Both the position numbers and the translations under genes were made by a program. The notes below the pieces were generated by a model, which was given only the letters and a program-made list of their open reading frames with translations, did no database searches and had not been told where the DNA came from. Shown piece after piece: positions 31,329 through 36,655 of a stretch of DNA of 36,655 nucleotides. Location: contig NZ_JADOGI010000102.1 of NCBI RefSeq assembly GCF_015645445.1, positions 1 to 36,655 on the forward strand. The letters are read 5' to 3'. The DNA comes from Nonomuraea cypriaca. GTDB lineage: Bacteria > Actinomycetota > Actinomycetes > Streptosporangiales > Streptosporangiaceae. Position 1 is the stretch's first letter. The number at the start of each line of letters is the position of its first letter.

Positions 31329-32376
31329 CACACACCATCCTTGATCGCGTCCGCGCCGACCGTCTGGTAGCGCAGGTCGTACAGGTCCTGGGCCTTCAGC
31401 ACCGGGTTGCCGGTCTCCCTGGCCAGGATGTCGATGGTCTCCTGGTGCCAGGCGATGGCATCGGACCAGTCGGCCGGGATCTCGGGCTCGCCCACCAGCT
31501 CGACCAGGTATTGGCCGTCGGCGGTGTTGAGGCCCTGGTCCTTGACGTAGTAGCCGGCGATCCACTCGTCTGTGTGCTCGTAGGTCCAGCGCGAGGCGCG
31601 GGCCCAGGCGGCGACGTACTCGCGGATCGCGGCGGCCTTGGCCGGGTCCTCGAGCGTGGCCGTCCGCACGTACAGGTGGCCGGGATCGTCGCGGAGCCCG
31701 TGGCGGATGGTCGTGGCGCCGTCCCTGCCGAACTTGGCGGTGTAGCGCTTGATGTTGACGCCGCCGATCGGGGCCACGTCCACCTGTCTGGAGGCCAGCG
31801 CGTTCGGATAGACGTCGCCGGTGCTCGGCAGCTCGACCAGGGTGACGTCGTCCTTCGTCAGGCCGGCCTGGGCCAGCACCCTCAGCACGAGCGCGCCCTG
31901 GGCCTGGCCAGGACTGTAGGCGATCTTCTTGCCGCGCAGGTCGGCGAGGGTCTTCACGGTCGCGCCCGGCGCGATGCCGAGCTCGTACGTCGGGTGCTGG
32001 AGCGGATCCTTGCGGAACTTCGAGGCGACGATCTTCACGGGCAGGCCGGTCCAGGTCGCGTGGATGGGGGGATGTCCGCGACCGCGCCGACGTCCAACGC
32101 GTCGGCCCTGAACGCCTCGGTGGTCTGCGGGCCGCCGCTGATGTTGGCCCACTCGATGTCGAACGAGAACTTGTCGATCTCACCGGACAACTGCAGGGCG
32201 ACCTTCGTGGGCGGGTCTCCGATGATCAGCTTGGTGCCCTTGGGTACGGACGTCGGCAGCGGCGCGTCGGCGGCGAGCGCCGCGGCGGCTTTCTGCTCGC
32301 CGCCTCCGGCGCATCCGGCCAGGGCGGCCAGCAGGAGCACGGCGAGTGTGGGTCTCAGGAAGGCGGAGACAGGCAT
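31328..32376 (-). pseudogene. ssuA: Sulfonate-binding lipoprotein with a frameshift in a G6/C6 run
   Basis: From ATG 32376 the frame gives a lipoprotein signal (LLLAALAGCAGGGEQ) and the SsuA N-lobe: LIIGDPPTKVALQLSGEIDK, FDIEWANISGGPQTTEAFRA, DVGAVADIPP. At 32067-32072, a run of six G on the plus strand, one base is missing. The next frame continues with IHATWTGLPVKIVASKFRKD, LRGKKIAYSPGQAQGALVLR and the C-lobe to 31328. The span is 1049 nt, one short of a multiple of three. SsuA captures alkanesulfonates outside the membrane for SsuBC. Homopolymer position makes both a true mutation and a sequencing error plausible. Confidence 0.85.
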
Positions 32377-32462
32377 ACGCTATGGCCTTTCAGGTGCGAA
32401 ATTGCAGGTCCTCGACGATCCGCGCCTGTGGTTCTGACGGCACCATGGGCCGCCTCCGATCG

Positions 32463-32526
32463 TGATCACGAAGTCACTCCTCGGCGGGAGGAAGGGGATT
32501 GGCGACGGGATTTCGTGATCAGTGAC
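32463..32526 (-). promoter_or_regulatory. Attenuator-like competing repeats in the ssuA leader
   Basis: TGATCACGAA (32463-32472) and TTCGTGATCA (32512-32521) are perfect 10-bp inverted arms; the second contains the stop codon of leader peptide 2. GTCACT (32473-32478) and AGTGAC (32521-32526) are a second pair overlapping the first, so the two pairings exclude each other in part. A ribosome stalled at the Cys codon would cover one arm. On the RNA, GAGGAGTGAC lies in the loop side. Confidence 0.5.
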
Positions 32527-32593
32527 ATTGCGCGCTGGCGACGTGGCCGTGGTCCACGTGCGGGCGCCTGGTCAGGTTCGCGGCCTGGCTCAT
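32519..32593 (-). CDS. Leader peptide 2 (24 codons, terminal Cys), upstream of ssuA
   Basis: The frame from ATG 32593 to TGA 32519-32521 encodes MSQAANLTRRPHVDHGHV followed by ASAQCH. It is a paralogue of leader peptide 1, conserved also at DNA level through the stop (TGATCACG in both). There is one Cys codon, second to last. The promoter at 32601-32629 places the start of transcription at or within one or two bases of this ATG, so it would be a leaderless reading frame, common in actinomycetes. The ssuA ATG lies 143 nt downstream, and the space holds competing inverted repeats. Cysteine-responsive control of sulfonate uptake is the inferred role. Confidence 0.72.
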   Translation of the reverse strand: MSQAANLTRRPHVDHGHVASAQCH

Positions 32594-32600
32594 GATGACG

Positions 32601-32629
32601 AAGCTACGAGCCCGATCTCTTAATGTCAA
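32601..32629 (-). promoter_or_regulatory. Promoter of the ssuA leader transcript
   Basis: On the minus strand TTGACA (32629-32624) and TAGCTT (32606-32601) have a 17-nt spacer. The leader ATG starts 7 nt after the -10 box. AT-rich DNA (32620-32660), unusual for this genome, surrounds the -35 side. Confidence 0.6.
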
Positions 32630-32682
32630 TATTTCCTACTTGATATACATGATTTTAGATGTCCGGGCCGAGCACGGTGACG

Positions 32683-32700
32683 GCACACTGTTCAGTGTGC
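32683..32700. promoter_or_regulatory. 18-bp perfect palindrome upstream of the HxlR gene
   Basis: GCACACTG-TT-CAGTGTGC is perfectly symmetric and lies between the divergent ssuA leader and HxlR genes, 50 nt before the HxlR start. It is a probable operator of the HxlR protein or of a sulfur regulator. Confidence 0.55.
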
Positions 32701-32749
32701 TCGGAGTGCGAGGTCATGCCTCAGCCACTCGGCGATGAACGGGGGGAAG

Positions 32750-33154
32750 ATGACGCGCAGCCGCGCCCAGGACCTGAACATGTGCGGGGTGACCGCCGCG
32801 ATCGCCGTGATCGACGGCAGGTGGAAGACGATTTTGCTGTGGGCCCTGGAGTCCGGCCCGCACCGCCCGGGCGAGCTGCGCCGGCGGCTGCCCGGCCTCA
32901 CCGAGAAGGTGCTGACTCAGACGTTGCGGGAGATGGAGGCCGACGGACTGGTTCACCGGGAGGTGCACGACGTACGGCCGCTGAAGACCGTCTACATCAG
33001 GCCGCTCCGGCCGGCCGAGGGCGCGGGCTCGGCAATGCCGCTTCATGGCCAAAGATGGCGAAGTAGCCCGCCAGATCAGGAATGCCTCAAGTTCTCGGAC
33101 GGCGCTCTTCAGCACCGGGTGTCGGCGGCATGTCGTCGACCGGCACGGACGTAG
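32750..33154 (+). CDS. HxlR-family winged-helix regulator, C-terminus aberrant
   Basis: ATG 32750 follows GGGGGGAAG. Residues 1-83 are a typical HxlR domain: DLNMCGVTAAIAVIDGRWKT, LLWALESGPHRPGELRRRL, TEKVLTQTLREMEADGLVHR, VRPLKTVY. HxlR proteins then continue SLTPxGRxL. Here the frame gives IRPLRPAEGAG and runs on to 33154 without homology, while another frame reads APAGRGRGLGNAA and stops at 33066. A frameshift near 32995-33005 is likely. The DNA-binding part is intact, but the dimerising last helix may be lost. It is divergent from the ssuA transcript, so it may be a regulator of that operon. Confidence 0.72.
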   Translation: MTRSRAQDLNMCGVTAAIAVIDGRWKTILLWALESGPHRPGELRRRLPGLTEKVLTQTLREMEADGLVHREVHDVRPLKTVYIRPLRPAEGAGSAMPLHGQRWRSSPPDQECLKFSDGALQHRVSAACRRPART

Positions 33155-33188
33155 AACGGGACTCCTCATCTTCAAGCAGGAGGTCTCG

Positions 33189-34367
33189 ATGCCACTTCTG
33201 GGCTGGCTGACGCATGCCATGACTCATCGCCATACCGAGCACGCGCCGTACCGGCGCTCATCCAGAGTCGCGGTCGCCTTGGTGCCGCTGGCTCTCACGG
33301 CCGTCGGGGCGGCCTCCCCCGTCCACGTGACCGACACCGTGCCCTGTGGCGACACCGCACGGCTCATCGCGGCCGTTCAGGCCGCCAACGCCTCGGGCGG
33401 CACCGTACATCTCGCCCCGAGGTGTACGTACACGCTCACCGCCCCCTTCGGCACCACCGCCAACGGTCTTCCGACGATCATCAACACCGTCCTCATCGAG
33501 GGCAACGGCTCGACGATCGCCCGCGCGGCGACGGCGCCCCCGTTTCGCATCCTCGAGGTGACCGTGGGCGGCGATCTCACGCTGAGGCGGGTCACGGTCC
33601 GCGGTGGACAGGCCAGCGGCAGCGGCGGCGGGATCCACTCCAGTGGCGGCGTGCTGAGGCTCATCGCCAGCACCGTCACCGGCAACACCGCGACGAACTT
33701 CGGCGGCGGCCTGGACGCCGGCTCAACCCTGATCGTCGAGAACGGCAGCCGGATCATCGGGAACAGCGGGCGTGAAGGCGGCGGCATCACCAGCTTCGGG
33801 CCGACGTCGGTGACGAACAGCACCATCAGCGGCAACACCGCGCGCCGAGGCGGCGGCATCTTCACGGCCGCCTCCGGCGATCGGCTGACCATCCGCAATA
33901 CCAGGATCGAACGCAACACCGTGGAAACCGATGGGGGCGGCATCTCCCACGCCATCGGTCTCATGGACATCCGCGACTCCAGAATCGACCACAACTCCGC
34001 CGGCACCTTCGGCGGCGGCATCTCCAACGCCGGCGGAACGGTGTCCGTGACCCTCGGCAGCATCAGCGGCAACACCTCCGCCGGCGACGGCGGCGGGATC
34101 CGGTCCGTCGGCCCACTGACGCTCGAAGGCGCCATGATCGCCGCCAACCGCGCCACCGGCCCCTCTGCCAGGGGCGGCGGGATCGCCAGCCACGCGACCC
34201 TGACCATGACGCGCAGTGTCGTGACCCGCAACACGGCAGGCACGGCCCCCGGCGGGCTCTTCAACGCCGCGGCGGCGTCGGTGACGGCCGGCGCCATCAC
34301 CGCCAACCGACCCACCAACTGCACGCAGAGCCCCGTCCCTGTCGCGGGCTGCCTCAACAACGTGTAG
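33189..34367 (+). CDS. Secreted right-handed beta-helix repeat protein
   Basis: The 392-aa protein starts at ATG 33189 after CAGGAGG. A long n-region with several His and Arg precedes the signal-peptide core VAVALVPLALTAVGAASP (about 30-47). The mature protein begins DTVPCGDTARLIAAVQAANA, a usual cap of pectate-lyase-like beta-helices, followed by about eight coils of the form S-x-I-x-x-NTA-x-x-x-GGGI (for example STISGNTARRGGGI, SRIDHNSAGTFGGGI). The final NCTQS...GCLNNV has two Cys. Such proteins bind or cleave polysaccharides or act as surface adhesins; no catalytic residues can be assigned, so a structural or binding role is as likely. Confidence 0.85.
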   Translation: MPLLGWLTHAMTHRHTEHAPYRRSSRVAVALVPLALTAVGAASPVHVTDTVPCGDTARLIAAVQAANASGGTVHLAPRCTYTLTAPFGTTANGLPTIINTVLIEGNGSTIARAATAPPFRILEVTVGGDLTLRRVTVRGGQASGSGGGIHSSGGVLRLIASTVTGNTATNFGGGLDAGSTLIVENGSRIIGNSGREGGGITSFGPTSVTNSTISGNTARRGGGIFTAASGDRLTIRNTRIERNTVETDGGGISHAIGLMDIRDSRIDHNSAGTFGGGISNAGGTVSVTLGSISGNTSAGDGGGIRSVGPLTLEGAMIAANRATGPSARGGGIASHATLTMTRSVVTRNTAGTAPGGLFNAAAASVTAGAITANRPTNCTQSPVPVAGCLNNV

Positions 34368-34397
34368 TGACTGTGTCGCCATCGGACCGGCCACAAC

Positions 34398-34419
34398 ATT
34401 CTGTGAACGTTCATGGCCT
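34398..34419 (+). promoter_or_regulatory. Weak PHO-box-like direct repeat before the glycerophosphodiesterase gene
   Basis: ATTCTGTGAAC (34398-34408) and GTTCATGGCCT (34409-34419) are two 11-nt units; the second matches the actinomycete PhoP consensus GTTCA well, the first poorly. Glycerophosphodiesterase genes are known PhoP targets in Streptomyces. An internal 10-bp palindrome TGAACGTTCA (34404-34413) is an alternative explanation. Confidence 0.3.
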
Positions 34420-34502
34420 GATCACGCCGTTGTAGCGAACGCGGGACGGCCCACGATCTAGCGTCGCGGGGTTGTGGAAACCCCGGCCGAATGGAGCCTC
34501 CC

Positions 34503-35594
34503 GTGAAACTTCGCCATGTCCTGGTCAGCGTGGCGTTCGTGCCAGCGCTCGCCGCGCCGGCCGCCGCCCACGCCGCGACGGCCCGCGATCCCGGATTGCT
34601 GCCGCAGAAGACCCATTTCGACCTGCAGGCCCATCGGGGCGGCATCGGCATGACGACCGAGGAGTCGTTGGAGGGTTTCGCCAAAGCCCTGCGCCTCGGG
34701 GTGAGCACCCTGGAGTTGGACACCCAGGTCACCAAGGACGAGAAGGTCGTCGTGACCCACGACCGGCAGGTCAGCGCCCAGAAGTGCCGCGACACCGCGC
34801 CGGTCACGCCGGGGGACCCGATGTATCCGTACGTCGGAAAGTTCGTCAAGGACCTGACCCTGGCCCAGATCAAGACCATGGACTGCGGCTTCCAGCAACT
34901 GCCCGGCTTTCCCGAGCAGGAGGTGATCCGGGGCTTCCGGATGGCCGAGCTCAAGGACGTGCTCGACCTCGTCAGGAGCTACCACGCCAACCAGGTCAGC
35001 CTGAACATCGAGACCAAGGTCGAGGCGGGCGCGCCGCAGGAGACCGCGCCGCGCGAGCTGTTCGTCCGCCGGGTGTTCGAGGAGATCCGGGCGTCGGGGA
35101 TCGAGAAGCAGGTCACCATCCAGTCCTTCGACTGGGGCGCGCTGATGGAGATGCACCGGCTGGCGTCCGGCTGGCCGCTGGTGGCGCTGACCAACTACGA
35201 CTTCCTCCAAGTGGGCCGGCCGGGCGCCTCTCCATGGCTCGGCGGGATCGACGCCGACGACTTCGGGGGCGACTTCGTGCGAGCCGCCGCCTCCATCCCG
35301 GGCGTCAAGGCCCTGTCCCCGGTGTACGGCTTCGCGCAGAGCGGAAAGATCGGCGATCCGGGCTTCCGCTTCTACGTCGACCCGGCGATGGTGTCGGCGG
35401 CGCACGCCCGCGGTCTCAAGGTCATCCCGTGGACCTGCGACGACCCCGCCACGATCGAGGCCCTCATCGACATGGGCATCGACGGCATCATCACCGACTA
35501 CCCGAACCTCGTACGGGAGATCATGGCCGAGCGCGGCATGCGACTGCCGAAAGCGTACGAGCCGCGCTCATCTGCTCTGAGCGCCGCTGAGTAG
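34503..35594 (+). CDS. Secreted glycerophosphodiester phosphodiesterase
   Basis: The 363-aa protein has a signal peptide (KLRHVLVSVAFVPALAAPAA, cleavage near AHA-A) and the GDPD catalytic set: His44-Arg45 in AHRGG, Glu54, Glu71 and Asp73 in ELDTQVTKDEKVVVTHD, and His86. The end IPWTCDDPATIEALIDMGID, GIITDYP is the conserved strand 8. It hydrolyses glycerophosphodiesters outside the cell to glycerol-3-phosphate and an alcohol, supplying phosphate and glycerol. GTG 34503 is preferred over ATG 34491 because TGGAG stands 7 nt before it and the signal peptide then has its usual short basic start. The end overlaps the convergent LLM gene by 27 nt. Confidence 0.92.
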   Translation: MKLRHVLVSVAFVPALAAPAAAHAATARDPGLLPQKTHFDLQAHRGGIGMTTEESLEGFAKALRLGVSTLELDTQVTKDEKVVVTHDRQVSAQKCRDTAPVTPGDPMYPYVGKFVKDLTLAQIKTMDCGFQQLPGFPEQEVIRGFRMAELKDVLDLVRSYHANQVSLNIETKVEAGAPQETAPRELFVRRVFEEIRASGIEKQVTIQSFDWGALMEMHRLASGWPLVALTNYDFLQVGRPGASPWLGGIDADDFGGDFVRAAASIPGVKALSPVYGFAQSGKIGDPGFRFYVDPAMVSAAHARGLKVIPWTCDDPATIEALIDMGIDGIITDYPNLVREIMAERGMRLPKAYEPRSSALSAAE

Positions 35595-36452
35595 GTCGGC
35601 GAACAGGTCCACCTGGGTCACGTCCGTGGCCCAGCAGTAGAACACGATCTCGTCAGCGCCGGCGTCATCCATCTGGCTGATCGTGTCGCGGAGCCGGCCG
35701 GGCGTCGTGAGCATGCTCGCCACCGCGCCCTCGGCGAAGCCGGGCGGCAGGTTCATGTAGTGAGGGCCGCTGTAGTAGTCGTACAGACGGTCGCGCGCCT
35801 CCTTGATCACGTGATCCGGCCCCAGGGCGGCGTTGAACTGGGCGACCAGACGAGGGCGGCCCGCGCGCCCGTGGGCCTCCCACTCCTTCTCGGTGGCCCT
35901 GAACAGACTCTCGGTGTCGGCGACGTGGCCCGCGCACAGGAAGCCGTCACCCAAGCGGGCGATCCGGCGGATGCCGGCCGGGCTGAAGGTGCCGAAGAGC
36001 ACTTCCGGGCCGCCGCGGCGGGTGGGCTCGGGCCCGATCGGGCCGATCCCCTCGCCGTACGGCTCACCCGACCAGACGCGGCGCAGCACCGCCATCGTCT
36101 CGTCCAGCCGTGCCCCGCGCGTGTGGACGTCCGCGCCCGCGACCTCGTAGTCGTCCCGGCGCGCCCCCAACCCGATGCCGAGCGTGAAGCGGCCTCCCGA
36201 CATACGGTCCAGGGTCGCGGCCTGCTTGGCCAGCAGCGCCGGATCGCGGAGCGGGGCGAGCAGCACCTCCGTCTGTACGCGGATCCTGGAGGTCGCCCCG
36301 GCGAGCATGGCCAGGGCCACCAAGGGCTCCGGATTGTCGTAGACGAGACGATCCAGCAGCGCAAGCGTGGTGAACGGACCCTCGTCCGCGCGCCGCGCCC
36401 ACTCCAGCAGGACCGTGGGCCGGCCGATGGGCAGGCCGAGACCGACGTTCAT
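35568..36452 (-). CDS. LLM-class flavin/F420-dependent oxidoreductase
   Basis: The 294-aa protein is a luciferase-like TIM barrel: MNVGLGLPIGRPTVLLEWAR, TSRIRVQTEVLLAPLRDPAL, LAKQAATLDRMSGGRFTLGI, GLGARRDDYEVAGADVHTRG and RLDETMAVLRRVWSG, the pattern of actinomycete F420-type members. The substrate is unknown and there is no operon partner. ATG 36452 follows GGGGGA. It is not close to SsuD, so there is no reason to assign it to sulfonate metabolism. Upstream, 36453-36655 contains no gene that I can support. Confidence 0.88.
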   Translation of the reverse strand: MNVGLGLPIGRPTVLLEWARRADEGPFTTLALLDRLVYDNPEPLVALAMLAGATSRIRVQTEVLLAPLRDPALLAKQAATLDRMSGGRFTLGIGLGARRDDYEVAGADVHTRGARLDETMAVLRRVWSGEPYGEGIGPIGPEPTRRGGPEVLFGTFSPAGIRRIARLGDGFLCAGHVADTESLFRATEKEWEAHGRAGRPRLVAQFNAALGPDHVIKEARDRLYDYYSGPHYMNLPPGFAEGAVASMLTTPGRLRDTISQMDDAGADEIVFYCWATDVTQVDLFADLLSGAQSR

Positions 36453-36655
36453 GTGTCCCCCAAAGGTCCCCTCCCGCTGCGTGCCAGGTCATCGTGCCCA
36501 CCGCAACCGCGCCGATGCCGCCAGGCCGCCCCACCGGACACCCCTTGCCGATTCTTGGAGCGGCGTTCACCCGAACGAGAAGGGCGGCAGCCCTCCGGGG
36601 CGGGGTAGCGGTGAGGCGATGGGTGGTGAGGCGATGGGTGGAGGCGGTGGGGCGG

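Noticed and set aside
30063..32183. 706-codon continuous minus-strand frame across ssuA, ssuC and ssuB
   Set aside because: It only joins wrong-frame Arg-rich stretches with the true beginnings of ssuC and ssuB. It exists because of GC bias and the frameshifts and is not a fusion protein.
36610..36639. 15-bp tandem repeat GGTGAGGCGATGGGT x2
   Set aside because: It is short, purine-rich and at the window edge; context is missing.
1..36655. CRISPR arrays, tRNA or rRNA genes, prophage or conjugation genes
   Set aside because: None was seen on reading both strands; the only mobile element evidence is the IS66-type fragment at the left edge.

Overview
The window is high-GC DNA with strong GC bias at third codon positions, frequent GTG starts, 4-base ATGA/GTGA gene overlaps, two DUF574 SAM-dependent methyltransferases, and many XRE, TetR and OmpR-type regulators. 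This points to a filamentous actinomycete, probably of the Streptosporangiaceae type (for example Nonomuraea); the genus is inference. No tRNA, rRNA, CRISPR array or phage gene was seen. The gene content is accessory: short operons, transporters, regulators and a large number of broken genes.

Layout. 1-550: N-terminal part of an IS66-type transposase cut by the window edge. 755-1555: DUF574 methyltransferase. 1576-3501: an SDR oxidoreductase and a divergent MmyB-like XRE regulator. 3268-5285: an rtcB-prfH RNA-repair/ribosome-rescue pair on the minus strand. 5491-6261: a second DUF574 methyltransferase. 6371-7646: coding remnants, a small secreted protein, an unknown 148-aa protein and a GH12 cellulase stub that still has a LacI-type operator. 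8015-8986: EamA exporter. 9218-10720: Tat-exported GH109-like oxidoreductase/glycosidase. 10878-11902: S15 peptidase ruin. 11917-12486: isochorismatase-like hydrolase. 12518-12993: MFS pump ruin. 13055-15608: class V aminotransferase and amino-acid permease operon. 15752-19698: MacB-type ABC export operon (lipoprotein, HlyD-like adaptor, ATPase, permease, 74-aa protein), divergent from an OmpR-type two-component system (19841-21740). 21888-22925: TetR and DUF4267 pair sharing two operators. 23024-25358: aldo/keto reductase with a large deletion, a TIM-barrel protein and a divergent TetR. 25389-27068: membrane-anchored protein with a collagen-like N-terminus and two DUF3558-like domains. 27139-27477: acyl-CoA ligase fragment. 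27657-32749: sulfonate-sulfur locus (ssuD, flavin reductase, ssuB, ssuC, ssuA) with two leader-peptide genes. 32750-36452: HxlR regulator, secreted beta-helix protein, secreted glycerophosphodiesterase and an LLM-class oxidoreductase.

The most interesting signal is in the sulfonate locus. Two 24-codon open reading frames, absent from any ordinary gene list because of their size, encode near-identical peptides (common pattern LTRRxHVDxGHVAxAQC) with a single Cys next to the stop codon. One lies 143 nt upstream of ssuA, and a TTGACA/TAGCTT promoter places its ATG at the predicted transcript start. The other lies upstream of the flavin reductase gene, in frame inside an 83-codon ORF that overlaps the ssuB stop. 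They look like cysteine-sensing attenuator peptides. In the same locus ssuB, ssuC and ssuA each carry one single-base frameshift, so the transporter is either newly inactivated or the local sequence has errors.

The rtcB-prfH pair is the second system of note: a GTP-dependent RNA ligase with all active-site residues, translationally coupled to a release-factor homologue whose conserved C-terminal motif has slipped into another frame. Around both, at least eight genes are truncated, internally deleted or frameshifted, some with their operators still intact.
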